Part shown: piece after piece, positions 43,429-52,653 of the stretch
Layout: each line of letters begins with the position of its first letter
Numbering within the stretch: the first letter of the stretch is position 1
DNA from: an uncultured Actinomycetes bacterium
GTDB lineage: Bacteria; Actinomycetota; Acidimicrobiia; Acidimicrobiales; RAAP-2
DNA length: 55,305 nucleotides
Direction of reading: 5' to 3'
Assembly: GCA_903860915.1 (NCBI GenBank)
Contig: CAIOSJ010000002.1
Location: 1-55,305 of the forward strand
Position numbers and translations under genes: made by a program
Notes under the pieces: model-generated
Seen by the model: only the letters and a program-made list of their open reading frames with translations
What the model was told of the DNA's origin: nothing
Database searches by the model: none

Positions 43429-43632
43429 GTTGAAGGTTTATTATTGTCGCAATTCCGCAGTTCCGCAACTCCGCCCTTCGGAGAATTTGTGTCACAGAAA
43501 TGCAACATTCTGAGCAGTGGTTTGGCCAATCGACGGGCCTGATTCCCAGTGCGCTTGGCCCGACCCATCGGGCTGCTGTGAGCTGAAATGAGGCCCCCAC
43601 CTGAAGAGCTTGCGGTTCATCATTACTCACTA
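43429..43632. other. Intergenic region upstream of the ABC operon with short tandem repeats
   Basis: About 240 nt separate the ABC operon from the tRNA-Ser(GCU) gene. Three 8-bp tandem units (CGCAATTC, CGCAGTTC, CGCAACTC; 43448-43471) overlap the region where a minus-strand promoter would sit (TTGCGG at 43463-43468 and TAATAA at 43438-43443). A 5-bp hairpin lies at 43469-43483. I see no gene here. Confidence 0.45.
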
Positions 43633-43662
43633 TTGCCAATTGGCCATCAGTGTTACTAAGAT
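43633..43662 (+). promoter_or_regulatory. Promoter of tRNA-Ser(GCU)
   Basis: TTGCCA (43633-43638) and TAAGAT (43657-43662) are separated by 18 nt and end 10 nt before the mature tRNA. Confidence 0.6.
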
Positions 43663-43672
43663 GATGCCGCTG

Positions 43673-43766
43673 GGAGAGGTGGGTGAGTTCGGTTTAAACC
43701 ACATTCCTGCTAAGAATGCGGCCTGTTAACGCGGGCCCGAGGGTTCGAATCCCTCCCTCTCCGCCA
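43673..43766 (+). tRNA. tRNA-Ser(GCU), with encoded CCA
   Basis: A class II tRNA: acceptor GGAGAGG pairs with CCTCTCC, the anticodon arm has loop CTGCTAA (anticodon GCT) and the long variable arm is typical of serine. The T arm is GGTTCGAATCC. The 3' CCA is encoded (43764-43766), unlike in the other two tRNA genes of the window. It precedes rimO by 49 nt. Confidence 0.95.
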
Positions 43767-43815
43767 ATTTGTCTGGGCCCAGCACCCAGGCAATATCAAG
43801 AAATCGAGGGTCGGG

Positions 43816-45114
43816 ATGCAGTACTGGGTTGAAACTCTTGGTTGTCCCAAAAATCATGTCGACTCCGACAAGCTGACTGGTCTCCTGCACACTCAGGGTT
43901 ACACCGCCGCCGCCTCGGCCGAGGAGGCAGATCTTGTGGTGGTCAATACCTGCGCTTTTATCGAGGCTGCCCGTGAGGAGTCGATCGAAACAGTTCTCGC
44001 GCTCGCTGACGTGAGACAACGCGGCGCCCGCTTGGTGGTCACTGGATGTATGGCTGAGCGCTACGGCGATGAGCTCGCGGATGCCCTCCCAGAAGTCGAC
44101 CTGGTCGCCAGATTTGGTGAAAGTTTGATTGCTCCGACGCCCGTCACCATCGGGGGCCGTCGTAAGGCGCCGGACTTCGACCTCCTCAACCTGCCTCGAC
44201 CCGCCACTACCGCCCCGTGGGCCTACGTTAAAATTGCCGAAGGTTGTGATCGCCGATGTGGTTTTTGTGCAATCCCGACCTTTCGCGGTGACCAACGCTC
44301 ACGCTCTACTGAGGAGATTCTCACGGAGGCACGCGCTCTGGTCGCCGGTGGTGTAAAGGAGATTGTCCTCATCGCCCAGGACCTCGCGAGTTGGGGCCAC
44401 GACCGTCGTCGAGGGAAGCTCGGGGAAGCCCTGGAAGTCCTTGATAGTGGTGGCACGCAGCCCCTCATTGAACTCACGCGAACCCTGAGTAAGGAAGTCG
44501 AGCGAGTCCGCTTGCTCTATCTCTACCCGTCGGGTTTGACGCAGGCCCTGATCGACACCATTCTCGAAACTAATGTTCCCTACTTCGATTTATCCCTGCA
44601 GCACGCGTCACGACCATTGTTGCGTGGGATGAAGCGATGGGGAGACGCGGACAAGTTCCTGGATCGCATTGCCGCTATTCGCGCCAGCGAGCCCAACGCC
44701 GCTTTTCGGTCGTCATTCATTTTGGGCTATCCCGGAGAAACCGAAGATGATCAACGTCAACTCATTGAGTTTCTGGAAGCAGCTCAACTCGACTGGGCGG
44801 GATTTTTCACCTATTCCGCCGAAGACGGTACGACATCGGCGAGCATGGCGAACCAGGTGCCACACGAACTTGCCCTCGAACGCTTGCGCGAAGTGAGCGA
44901 AATCCAGGACGGCATTACGGCGCGACGTCGTGACGAGCTTGTGGGCACGACTCAGCGCGTTTTGATTGACGCGCCGGGCGTCGGTCGCAGCGTTCGAGAG
45001 TGTCCCGAAATTGACGGAATAATTCGGGTCAGTCCACTCCTGCCCGTGGGTTCTTTGGTTGACTGTGTCATCACAGCTAGTTACGGTACCGACTTGGAGG
45101 CCACCGCTCTATGA
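43816..45114 (+). CDS. rimO: Ribosomal protein S12 methylthiotransferase RimO
   Basis: A 432-residue radical-SAM enzyme that adds a methylthio group to an aspartate of S12. The N-terminal UPF0004 domain supplies Cys10 (TLGCPKNHVDSD), the Cys in VNTCAFIE and the Cys in TGCMAER for one cluster. The radical-SAM motif is EGCDRRCGFC for the other. A C-terminal TRAM domain is visible (VLIDAPGVGRSV to the end). The GCPKN motif favours RimO over MiaB. Its stop overlaps the pgsA start (ATGA). Confidence 0.94.
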   Translation: MQYWVETLGCPKNHVDSDKLTGLLHTQGYTAAASAEEADLVVVNTCAFIEAAREESIETVLALADVRQRGARLVVTGCMAERYGDELADALPEVDLVARFGESLIAPTPVTIGGRRKAPDFDLLNLPRPATTAPWAYVKIAEGCDRRCGFCAIPTFRGDQRSRSTEEILTEARALVAGGVKEIVLIAQDLASWGHDRRRGKLGEALEVLDSGGTQPLIELTRTLSKEVERVRLLYLYPSGLTQALIDTILETNVPYFDLSLQHASRPLLRGMKRWGDADKFLDRIAAIRASEPNAAFRSSFILGYPGETEDDQRQLIEFLEAAQLDWAGFFTYSAEDGTTSASMANQVPHELALERLREVSEIQDGITARRRDELVGTTQRVLIDAPGVGRSVRECPEIDGIIRVSPLLPVGSLVDCVITASYGTDLEATAL

Positions 45115-45686
45115 CTTCGTCACGTTCCTACGGTGAGTCCGCGCTCCTGACGCCGGCCAACTTGCTGACCATGTTCCGCTTGTTGGTTGCGCCACTGTTT
45201 ATCTACTTAATTTGCACGCATCCGATTTCCTGGTGGACCACTGTCGTGGGTGGGGTGGCTGCAGCATCTGATTATTTCGACGGCATCGTTGCGCGTCGAC
45301 AAGGTCCGACTTCGTCGGGGGCCTTTCTCGACCCCCTCGCTGACAAGGTAATTGTTTTAGGTTCGCTCTACGCGCTGGTGTTTAAGCACCACGCGCACTT
45401 TTGGACCAGCTTTTGGATTCCCGCTGTGATCATTACGGCCCGAGAAATCTGGATGAGCTTTCACCGCAGTCGTGCGTCGCGACGTGGTGTGTCAATCCCC
45501 GCCAGCCGTTTGGCAAAGTACAAGACCATGGTGCAGGACTTGGCCATCGCCCTCTACGTAATTCCGGGCGTGGGGTCGCACCCCAATATCGCCCTCGTCA
45601 CTATTTGGATGGCGGTGGGGCTCACCGTTGTCACCGGCTGGCAGTACTACACAGTGGGAAAAGAGGTAATGAAGCATGCGAGTTGA
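45111..45686 (+). CDS. pgsA: CDP-diacylglycerol-glycerol-3-phosphate 3-phosphatidyltransferase
   Basis: A 191-residue membrane enzyme of the CDP-alcohol phosphatidyltransferase family, making phosphatidylglycerophosphate. The signature is in SDYFDGIVARRQGPTSSGAFLDPLADK, with the Asp residues of the Mg-binding DG/AR/D/D motif. The central spacer (ARRQGPTSSG) is one residue shorter than the classical form. Four or more transmembrane helices are visible. A phosphatidylinositol-type substrate cannot be fully excluded. The gene sits between rimO and cinA with overlaps on both sides. Confidence 0.9.
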   Translation: MTSSRSYGESALLTPANLLTMFRLLVAPLFIYLICTHPISWWTTVVGGVAAASDYFDGIVARRQGPTSSGAFLDPLADKVIVLGSLYALVFKHHAHFWTSFWIPAVIITAREIWMSFHRSRASRRGVSIPASRLAKYKTMVQDLAIALYVIPGVGSHPNIALVTIWMAVGLTVVTGWQYYTVGKEVMKHAS

Positions 45687-46932
45687 AGTCGTAGCCGTCG
45701 GCACCGAACTGCTCCTCGGGCAAATTGCGGACACTAACTCCCAGTGGTTGGGTGAGCAGTTGGCGGCGTCCGGCCTGAGTTCGCATTTTCATCAACACGT
45801 GGGTGACAATCACGACCGTATTGTGTTGGCGTTTCGAACGGCCCTCGCTCGTAGCGATGCGTTGATTGTCTGCGGGGGCCTCGGCCCAACCCAAGATGAC
45901 ATCACCCGTCAGGCCATTGCCGAAATTATGAATGTTCCGCTGGAGCGGGATCAAAATATCGCTGACGGTATTCGTCGGATGTTCGAGTCGCGTGGACGCA
46001 CGATGCCGGAAAATAACTTGCTGCAGGCTGACGTGCCGCGTGGTGCGAAGATTATTGAACAACGCCGGGGCACGGCACCGGGTTTAATTTGCCCGCTGGG
46101 GAACAAGGTGATTTACGCCGTTCCGGGTGTTCCCTACGAGCTCACTGAAATGTTCGAGCGAGCGATTTTGCCAGATTTGCTCGACCGCGTGCGAGCGGAT
46201 GGTTCGACGTCGGTGATCAGAAGTCGAGTACTGCGGACCTGGGGCGCGAGTGAGTCGGGATTGGCCGAAGCGCTGAACTCACGTTTCGAAGAATTGGTGG
46301 ATAGCTCTCGTGTCACGATTGCTTTTCTCGCCTCCGGGATCGAGGGAATAAAGGTACGCATCACCGCGCGTGGCGATGACGACGCCAACGCTGAGGAGCT
46401 CCTGGCGGAAGAAGAAGTTCAGGTGCGGGAGATCATCGAACGTGCACTCGGGGACATAATTTTTGGCGTCGATGACGAAACGATGGAAGACGCCATCGCC
46501 AAGCGGCTGTGCTCGAAGGGGCTCACTCTCGCGGTGGCCGAGTCGGTCACGGGAGGGTTAGTTGCCAGTCGGCTGGTGAACGTGCCCGGTGCGTCAGAGT
46601 GGTTCCGCGGTGGGGTAGTTAGTTACGCGAGCGACGTAAAGTTCGAAGTTCTTGGAGTTGCGAAGGGGCCGGTGGTCAGCGGTAGCGCCGCTGAGGAAAT
46701 GGCGGATGGAGTTCGTACCCTCCTGCGCAGCGATGTCGCGATATCAATCACTGGCGTCGCGGGTCCGGAGTCGCAGGATGGACATCCGGCCGGAACCGTA
46801 TTCGTGGGTATAGCCCTTGGCGAGAATGTCGAGCACGTTCAGCTGAATCTCCCGGGGGACCGGCCACGAGTTCGCGCCTACTCGGCCATCAGCGCGCTCG
46901 ATGCACTACGCCGCATTCTCGACCGTAACTAG
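45676..46932 (+). CDS. cinA: CinA family (competence/damage-inducible) nucleotide amidase
   Basis: A 418-residue two-domain protein. The N-terminal MoCF/MogA-like domain (VVAVGTELLLGQIADTNSQWLGEQLA, CGGLGPTQDDITRQAIAE) has ADP-ribose pyrophosphatase-type activity in related proteins. The C-terminal CinA domain (LAVAESVTGGLVASRLVNVPGASEWFRGGVVSYASDVK) deamidates nicotinamide mononucleotide. Thus NAD-recycling is the likely role; the competence link is historical. It overlaps the end of pgsA by 11 nt and precedes recA by one gene, echoing the common cinA-recA link. Confidence 0.93.
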   Translation: MRVEVVAVGTELLLGQIADTNSQWLGEQLAASGLSSHFHQHVGDNHDRIVLAFRTALARSDALIVCGGLGPTQDDITRQAIAEIMNVPLERDQNIADGIRRMFESRGRTMPENNLLQADVPRGAKIIEQRRGTAPGLICPLGNKVIYAVPGVPYELTEMFERAILPDLLDRVRADGSTSVIRSRVLRTWGASESGLAEALNSRFEELVDSSRVTIAFLASGIEGIKVRITARGDDDANAEELLAEEEVQVREIIERALGDIIFGVDDETMEDAIAKRLCSKGLTLAVAESVTGGLVASRLVNVPGASEWFRGGVVSYASDVKFEVLGVAKGPVVSGSAAEEMADGVRTLLRSDVAISITGVAGPESQDGHPAGTVFVGIALGENVEHVQLNLPGDRPRVRAYSAISALDALRRILDRN

Positions 46933-46986
46933 TCACTGGAAGTCGCGAGATTTGGCGGTAGCCTCGGCGTGACGAGAGGACCGCTC

Positions 46987-48216
46987 ATGAACGGGATTTC
47001 AATTCAAGCCGACGCCTTTGAGATGGACTTTGATGTCAGTCGTCTCGGACGAATTGATCGGCATTTTGATAAATATGTTGCAGATGAAAAATTGGCGGGC
47101 TACCTCATTTCGGTATCGCGTGCCGGTCAAGTGGTGTACACCGCTCGTGGCGGACACCGCGACCGCGAGCAATCGCTACCGGTAGTTGACGACACCATCT
47201 GGCGTATTTATTCCATGACAAAAGCTGTCACGTCAGTTGCCGTCATGATGCTGGCCGAGGAGGGAATTTTCAACCTCTTCGACGAAGCAGGACGCTGGAT
47301 CGAATCACTTCGCGAACCACGGGTCTACGTGGGCGGAACGGCGGCGGCTCCCCAAACTATCCCCGCCACTACGCCGGTACGGATACACCACCTCTTGAGT
47401 CACACGTCCGGCTTGACCTACGGCTTTAACTACACCCATCCCGTTGACCAGATCTACCGCAATAAGGGCTACGACCTGTCATTTCCCAAAGGCGCCGACC
47501 TCGCCTCGGCCGTCGACGACTTCTGCTCTAGCCCGCTCTTGTTTCAGCCGGGGGAAGCGTGGAACTATTCAGTTGCGGTGGACGTTCTCGGCCGTTTGGT
47601 AGAAATTTGGTCGGGTCAGACTCTGGACGTTTTTCTGCGGGAACGAATCTTGGATCCACTGGGTATGACCGACACCGACTGGTACTGCCCGGAGGAGAAA
47701 ACTGACCGTCTGGCTCAGTTGTACGTACCGATTGATGGTCGTGCGACGGCTGCCACCAAGATGGCCAGCGGAGCTACTCGCGGGCCATCGATACTTAGCG
47801 GCGGTGGTGGCCTAGTGTCGACCGCTCACGACTACAACCAGTTCATGTCGATGCTGCTGAACGGTGGTGAACTCAACGGGCATCGCTTCTTGTCACCCGC
47901 CACCATTGATCTGATGATGAGTAATCACTTGCCGGGTGATGGTGACCTGGAATCTTGCGCGCGTGATTCCTTCTCGGAAGACTGGGCCACGGGCGTCGGC
48001 TTCGGTCTCGGCTTTTCCGTCATTACCGACCGTCGCCGGGCGAAAACCTTGGCCTCAACGGGGACCTACGCTTGGGGTGGCATGGCTTCCACCGGTTTTT
48101 GGGTGGACCCCGCTGAAGAGATCACCGTGGGCCTCTACACCCAATTACTGCCGTCCTCTACCTACGCACTGCGTCGCGAGCTACAACAACTGGTCTACGG
48201 GGCTGTGACAGCCTAG
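46987..48216 (+). CDS. Serine hydrolase of the beta-lactamase (class C)/EstB family
   Basis: A 409-residue serine hydrolase. The catalytic Ser-x-x-Lys is Ser76-Met-Thr-Lys79 (YSMTKA), the tyrosine motif is in WNYSVAVDVLG, and the third motif region is near the C-terminus (LASTGTYAWGGMASTGFWVDP, with the GG-type HxG-like element replaced). No signal peptide is visible, so it is probably cytosolic. Members are esterases, peptidases or degradation enzymes; beta-lactamase activity is not implied. The ATG at 46987 has GAGAGGA 6 nt upstream. The gene separates cinA from recA. Confidence 0.87.
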   Translation: MNGISIQADAFEMDFDVSRLGRIDRHFDKYVADEKLAGYLISVSRAGQVVYTARGGHRDREQSLPVVDDTIWRIYSMTKAVTSVAVMMLAEEGIFNLFDEAGRWIESLREPRVYVGGTAAAPQTIPATTPVRIHHLLSHTSGLTYGFNYTHPVDQIYRNKGYDLSFPKGADLASAVDDFCSSPLLFQPGEAWNYSVAVDVLGRLVEIWSGQTLDVFLRERILDPLGMTDTDWYCPEEKTDRLAQLYVPIDGRATAATKMASGATRGPSILSGGGGLVSTAHDYNQFMSMLLNGGELNGHRFLSPATIDLMMSNHLPGDGDLESCARDSFSEDWATGVGFGLGFSVITDRRRAKTLASTGTYAWGGMASTGFWVDPAEEITVGLYTQLLPSSTYALRRELQQLVYGAVTA

Positions 48217-48252
48217 AAAAGTTTTTTAGGGAAACTCAAGAAATATCCGTCA

Positions 48253-48270
48253 TACGAACACTTGTTCGTA
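48253..48270 (+). promoter_or_regulatory. LexA-binding SOS box upstream of recA
   Basis: TACGAACA, 2 nt and TGTTCGTA form a perfect 18-bp palindrome containing CGAAC-N4-GTTCG, the actinobacterial/Gram-positive SOS box. It lies 85 nt before the recA ATG. LexA is expected to repress recA here until DNA damage. Confidence 0.9.
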
Positions 48271-48354
48271 GTAATCTTTGAACGTGACGAACGACCGTTG
48301 TTACAGGGGCCACTTAGGTTTCCCATCATGAATAAAAAGAACAAGGAGCACAGC

Positions 48355-49410
48355 ATGGCAGCCAAAGAAGACGACAAGGCCAAAGCCCTGGAATCAGCCC
48401 TCGGGCAGATTGAAAAGCAGTTTGGTAAGGGTTCGATCATGCGACTGGGTGAAAACACCCATATGAACATTGCCTCCATCCCGACGGGTGCGCTCTCGCT
48501 CGACCTCGCACTAGGCGTTGGTGGTCTGCCCCGTGGTCGCATCATCGAGGTGTACGGACCTGAATCATCCGGTAAGTCAACTCTCGCCATGCACGTAGTT
48601 GCCGAGGCGCAGCGCAATGGCGGCGTTTGTGCCTATATCGACGCCGAGCACGCCATGGACCCGGTGTACGCCCGGGCCATTGGTGTGAATGTCGATGATC
48701 TCCTTATTTCGCAACCCGACACGGGAGAGCAAGCCCTCGAAATCGCGGACATGCTGATTCGCTCGGGAGCCCTGGACGTGATTGTCATTGACTCGGTCGC
48801 TGCTTTGACCCCGCGTGCGGAAATCGAAGGCGAGATGGGTGACAGCCACATGGGCCTTCAAGCCCGACTGATGAGCCAGGCGCTCCGCAAAATTACGGGC
48901 AACCTTTCGAAATCAGACACAATTGCTCTCTTCATTAACCAGATTCGATTCAAGATTGGTGTGATCTACGGATCACCCGAAACCACGCCTGGTGGCAACG
49001 CGCTGAAGTTCTACTCGAGTGTTCGTCTGGATATTCGTCGTGTGGAATCAATAAAAGACGGCACCGACGTGGTGGGTAACCGCACCAGGGTCAAGGTGGT
49101 GAAGAACAAAGTGGCCGCACCCTTCCGCCAGGCAGAATTCGACATCATGTACGGCCAGGGAATTAGCCGTGAAGGTTCCGTGCTCGACGTCGCCGTTGAA
49201 TTGGGCTTCGTGAAAAAGGCGGGAGCTTGGTTCACTTACGAGGGTGAGCAGCTCGGCCAGGGGCGCGAGAACGTGAAGAACTTCTTGCGGGAGAATCCCC
49301 AGCTCATGGCGGAGATTGATCAGCGAGTTCGCGAACACATCAAGGCTGCCGGTCTCGATACGACGGCGGAGCAACCCCTCAACATTGACGAGCCTTTGTC
49401 GCTGGACTAG
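48355..49410 (+). CDS. recA: Recombinase RecA
   Basis: The DNA strand-exchange and SOS co-protease. The 351-residue product has Walker [10 protein letters not shown], the Walker B region ([27 protein letters not shown]), the L1/L2 loops with [30 protein letters not shown], and an acidic C-terminal tail ([14 protein letters not shown]). The ATG at 48355 has AAGGAG at 48343-48348. A longer frame upstream lacks family homology and includes the SOS box, so it is rejected. No intein is present. Confidence 0.98.
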   Translation: MAAKEDDKAKALESALGQIEKQFGKGSIMRLGENTHMNIASIPTGALSLDLALGVGGLPRGRIIEVYGPESSGKSTLAMHVVAEAQRNGGVCAYIDAEHAMDPVYARAIGVNVDDLLISQPDTGEQALEIADMLIRSGALDVIVIDSVAALTPRAEIEGEMGDSHMGLQARLMSQALRKITGNLSKSDTIALFINQIRFKIGVIYGSPETTPGGNALKFYSSVRLDIRRVESIKDGTDVVGNRTRVKVVKNKVAAPFRQAEFDIMYGQGISREGSVLDVAVELGFVKKAGAWFTYEGEQLGQGRENVKNFLRENPQLMAEIDQRVREHIKAAGLDTTAEQPLNIDEPLSLD

Positions 49411-49418
49411 TCCTCCAA

Positions 49419-49454
49419 TTCTCCGCCAGTTTGCCGTGAGTCACTGACGGAGAA
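49419..49454 (+). terminator. Hairpin downstream of recA
   Basis: TTCTCCGCCAGT (49419-49430) and ACTGACGGAGAA (49443-49454) form a 12-bp stem with one mismatch. No T run follows, so it could be a factor-dependent or weak terminator. Confidence 0.5.
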
Positions 49455-49487
49455 GGCGCCACATAGCCCCTGATTCTCTGTAGCCAC

Positions 49488-49493
49488 TAGGGT
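49488..49493 (+). promoter_or_regulatory. -10 box (TAGGGT) of a leaderless transcript
   Basis: TAGGGT, 6 nt, then GTG at 49500, with no ribosome-binding site. Confidence 0.5.
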
Positions 49494-49499
49494 TCTTCG

Positions 49500-50144
49500 G
49501 TGCCTCTGCGTTCACGTTTCCATTGGTGGTTGGGTGCTCAGTTGCGTCGCGGACGTGCCTACGCCCAACTCGTCGGAACCGTCGGTCCTCGAGATCCCTA
49601 CGCCAAAAAGTTCTTCTATTTTGGCGAGGATGCCGCGGTCATGTACCCCCAGGGAGTGATTTATAACGAGGAGTATCTCTCGATTGGCAATGAGACTTTG
49701 GTGGGGCCCAACGTCTGTGTCACGGCGGGAATTTCGGCGGATCAGGAGATGTTGAACGCGCCCGTGGTAACCATTGGACGCAAGTGCATCATCGGACGCG
49801 GCTCACACATCATTGGGCACTGGTCTATCGTTCTCGGCGACGAAATCCAAACGGGTCCTTACGTGTACATTACGGATCAGAACCACGGCTACGAAGACCC
49901 CGACGCTCCCGTGGGCTGGCAAACACCTTCGGAGGGAGCCGTTGCCATTGGCTCTGGTTCGTGGTTGGGGGCCAACGTGGTCATACTCCCAGGCACCACC
50001 CTGGGTCGCAACACCGTCGTGGCCGCTGGGGCTGTCGTTCGCGGAACTTTTCCTGATCACGTGGTGCTGGGTGGTGTCCCCGCTCGCGTGCTGCGTCACT
50101 ACACCCCAATCACTGGTTGGGTGAGCGGTCCACCCAGCGCATGA
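49500..50144 (+). CDS. Hexapeptide-repeat acyltransferase (LbH family)
   Basis: A 214-residue left-handed beta-helix acyltransferase. The hexapeptide repeats run through about residues 55-195 (IGNETLVGPNVCVTAG, VTIGRKCIIGRGSHIIG, VAIGSGSWLGANVVILPGTTLGRNTVVAAGAVV), as in maltose/galactoside acetyltransferases. A putative catalytic His lies in DQNHGYEDPDAPVG. It lacks a membrane segment. The acceptor sugar or alcohol is unknown. Its last base triplet overlaps the MFS gene (ATGA). Confidence 0.87.
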   Translation: MPLRSRFHWWLGAQLRRGRAYAQLVGTVGPRDPYAKKFFYFGEDAAVMYPQGVIYNEEYLSIGNETLVGPNVCVTAGISADQEMLNAPVVTIGRKCIIGRGSHIIGHWSIVLGDEIQTGPYVYITDQNHGYEDPDAPVGWQTPSEGAVAIGSGSWLGANVVILPGTTLGRNTVVAAGAVVRGTFPDHVVLGGVPARVLRHYTPITGWVSGPPSA

Positions 50145-51415
50145 CGCGCTCAGTATTCGGTCTCAACCTCGACCCCTTACGCAACTCTCAGTCCTATCGC
50201 CGGCTCTACGTGGCCGGTGGGGTCACGGCCATTGGTAATCAAGCCACCTACGTCACCTTGCCCTTTCAATTAAAGGTACTCACGCACTCGACTCTGGCCG
50301 CCGGGCTGCTGGGACTTGTTGAAGTGGCCCCACTCGTTCTCTTCGGCCTCTACGGCGGAGTTCTGGCTGACTCGCTAGATCGTCGCCGCCTCGTCATTGG
50401 CAGCGAGGCCCTTTTAATGTTGACCTCGCTCATCTTGCTGGTGAACGCCTCACTCCCACACCCGAAGGCGTGGGTAATTTATATCGTGGCGATGCTCGTG
50501 GCCGCTCTGGACGGCGTACAGCGGCCCAGCCTCGACGCCGTGAACCAAAGTCTGGTGAGCCACGAATTGCAACGCGAGGCCGCCACTCTGGGCACGTTGC
50601 GTTGGACGACAGCGTCGATTATTGGACCGGTCGTGGGCGGCCTCCTTGCCGTTTCGGCGGGCCCGTGGGCCGTCTACGGCCTCGACGTGGCGACCTTCTT
50701 GGTCTCGCTCGTTCTACTCTCGCGCATCACGGTGAGCACCGTGCTTCCGGTCTCGGGAAAACCAGACTTTGGCACCTTGGTCCTCGGCGTGAGGTACGCG
50801 GCCTCCCGACCCGACTTGATTGGCACCTACCTCGTTGATTTAGCCGCCATGATCTTTGCTTTTCCGGTCGCCATGATGCCCTTCGTTGCCGATCGTTTTC
50901 ACGTCCACTACGCCCTGGCCCTCCTGTACTGCGGACTTCCAGTGGGTGCCCTCGTGGGCAGCTTGACCTCGCTGTGGACGCAGCGTGTGAGCCGCTACGG
51001 GAAGGCCATCGTGGTTGCCGCGGCCGGTTGGGGACTTGGCATCGCCGTCTTCGGCTCGGTGAATTCTCTTTTTTTGGCACTGCTCGGTCTCATCGTGGCC
51101 GGTTGGGCGGATGCCGTTAGCGGCATCTTTCGCTCGACGATGTGGAATGAATCCATTCCTCTCGAAGTACGTGGTCGTATGGCGGGCATCGAACTAATTT
51201 CCTATTCTCTCGGGCCCACCGCGGGCCAATTTCGTTCTGGGCTCATGGCCTCGTTGACCTCACTACGCATTTCGCTGACCGTGGGTGGGCTCGTCTGTAC
51301 TGGCGCCTGCGTCACATTGGCGGCGGCGCTTCCGAGCATGTGGCGATTTGATGCGCGCACGAACCCCGACGTGCTCGCGCAAAAAATTGCGCGCGGCAAC
51401 GAAACGGCCTCGTAG
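50141..51415 (+). CDS. MFS transporter (DHA3-like)
   Basis: A 424-residue protein with about 12 transmembrane helices. The cytoplasmic loop motif is GVLADSLDRRRLVIGSEALLM, typical of MFS families related to EntS and macrolide-efflux pumps (DHA3). The N-terminal loop starts SQSYRRLYVAGGVTAIGNQATYVTLPFQLKVLT. Export is likely; the substrate cannot be predicted. It is translationally coupled to the acyltransferase. Confidence 0.88.
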   Translation: MTRSVFGLNLDPLRNSQSYRRLYVAGGVTAIGNQATYVTLPFQLKVLTHSTLAAGLLGLVEVAPLVLFGLYGGVLADSLDRRRLVIGSEALLMLTSLILLVNASLPHPKAWVIYIVAMLVAALDGVQRPSLDAVNQSLVSHELQREAATLGTLRWTTASIIGPVVGGLLAVSAGPWAVYGLDVATFLVSLVLLSRITVSTVLPVSGKPDFGTLVLGVRYAASRPDLIGTYLVDLAAMIFAFPVAMMPFVADRFHVHYALALLYCGLPVGALVGSLTSLWTQRVSRYGKAIVVAAAGWGLGIAVFGSVNSLFLALLGLIVAGWADAVSGIFRSTMWNESIPLEVRGRMAGIELISYSLGPTAGQFRSGLMASLTSLRISLTVGGLVCTGACVTLAAALPSMWRFDARTNPDVLAQKIARGNETAS

Positions 51416-51439
51416 TCACGTCGGCTACTCGCCGACCTC

Positions 51440-51445
51440 TACGCT
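51440..51445 (+). promoter_or_regulatory. -10 box (TACGCT) of leaderless serB
   Basis: TACGCT, 6 nt, then ATG at 51452, with no Shine-Dalgarno. Confidence 0.5.
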
Positions 51446-51451
51446 CGTACT

Positions 51452-52633
51452 ATGCCTTCGGAGATTTTCCTCGTTACCGCCAGTGGCCCCGACCGTCCCG
51501 GAGTCGGCGCCCAGCTCTTTCAATCCCTGAGCGGACTGTCGAGCGACGGCTCGGAGCTCAACGACGTCGCCCAGATAACCATTCGGGGCTACCTCGTTTT
51601 ATGCGTGGAAGTAACGGTGACCTCGGGCGAGAGCCCCGAGCTCGTCCGCGAACGAGCGCGACGACTGGGCGTCATCGGGGAGGGGATTGACCTCACCGTG
51701 GAGAGAGTCGAGCCCGGTGAGTACGCCAATGGGAAGCGCCTCCTCGTCACCTTTCTCGCGCCCTCCATATCTAGTGACGCCATGGCGAAGGTCTTTTCGG
51801 CCATCGCCGCGTCGGATGCAACCTGCGAGAGAATTGTGCACCTCGCCAGTTATCCCGTCGACTGTTACGAGCTAGTCGTACTGGGTCCCAACCACAGCGC
51901 GCTGCGAGAAAAGGTTACGCGAGCGGCGACTGAAGCGGGCCTCGATATCGCCATCCAACGCGCCGGACTACATCGCCGTAGTAAGCACCTCGTGGTGATG
52001 GACGCTGATTCGACGCTCCTCCAAGATGAAGTGATTGACCTCCTCGCCGAAGAATGCAACTGTGCTCGCGAGGTCGCTTCGATTACGGCCGCCGCGATGG
52101 CCGGAGAAATTGATTTTTCTGAATCTTTGCGACAACGAGTCGCTCTGCTGAAGGGTCTTCCGGCGTCGGTGCTCGATGACGTCCGGGCGAGGCTGCGTTT
52201 AGCGCCCGGGGCGCGCACCTTGCTACGAACCCTGCAACGTTTGGGTTATGTTCCAGCCGTCGTGAGCGGCGGCTTCGTAGAGGTTCTCGCCCCACTCTTA
52301 CGCGAGCTCGGTGTGGAACTACTCGAAGCGAATCGCCTCGAAGTTCGTGACGGTGTCCTCACCGGTGAGCTCGCATCAGAAATTGTTGATCGTGCCGGTA
52401 AGGCGGCAGCGCTGGTGCGCTTTGCCGAACAAATCGGTGTGCCGCTGCAGCAGACCGTGGCGGTTGGTGATGGGGCGAACGACATCGACATGCTCTCAAT
52501 TGCTGGTCTCGGCATTGCCTTTAACGCGAAACCCGTAGTGCGTGAACACGCCGATGCGGCTCTGTCCGTCCCCTATCTCGACGCCGTGCTCTACTTCCTT
52601 GGTATCAGCCGAGAAGAAATTGATGCAGAATAG
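51452..52633 (+). CDS. serB: Phosphoserine phosphatase with tandem ACT domains
   Basis: The last step of serine synthesis: O-phosphoserine to serine. The 393-residue product has two N-terminal ACT domains (about 1-85 and 90-165: IFLVTASGPDRPGVGAQLF; LLVTFLAPSISSDAMAKVF), probably for serine feedback. A HAD domain follows with the nucleophile DxD (VVMDADSTLLQDE), motif II/III (SGGF, K in DRAGKAAAL) and GDGANDIDML. This architecture is typical of actinobacterial SerB2-like enzymes. The ATG is preceded by a leaderless-type box. Confidence 0.94.
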   Translation: MPSEIFLVTASGPDRPGVGAQLFQSLSGLSSDGSELNDVAQITIRGYLVLCVEVTVTSGESPELVRERARRLGVIGEGIDLTVERVEPGEYANGKRLLVTFLAPSISSDAMAKVFSAIAASDATCERIVHLASYPVDCYELVVLGPNHSALREKVTRAATEAGLDIAIQRAGLHRRSKHLVVMDADSTLLQDEVIDLLAEECNCAREVASITAAAMAGEIDFSESLRQRVALLKGLPASVLDDVRARLRLAPGARTLLRTLQRLGYVPAVVSGGFVEVLAPLLRELGVELLEANRLEVRDGVLTGELASEIVDRAGKAAALVRFAEQIGVPLQQTVAVGDGANDIDMLSIAGLGIAFNAKPVVREHADAALSVPYLDAVLYFLGISREEIDAE

Positions 52634-52653
52634 AAGTTCGCTAGGGGGTCGCA

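Noticed and set aside
43448..43474. Short tandem repeats considered as a CRISPR array
   Set aside because: Units are 8 bp and adjacent without spacers; no cas genes are near.
43100..43639. Minus-strand open frame across the ABC binding-protein start and intergenic region
   Set aside because: It reads the binding protein in a wrong frame and has no homology-like features.
46987..48216. Call as an antibiotic beta-lactamase
   Set aside because: The Ser-x-x-Lys serine hydrolase fold is shared by many esterases. There is no signal peptide and the third motif is not of the class C beta-lactamase type.
48262..48354. Longer N-terminus for RecA
   Set aside because: The frame begins in the SOS box and has no RecA-family similarity; the ATG at 48355 has a good ribosome-binding site.
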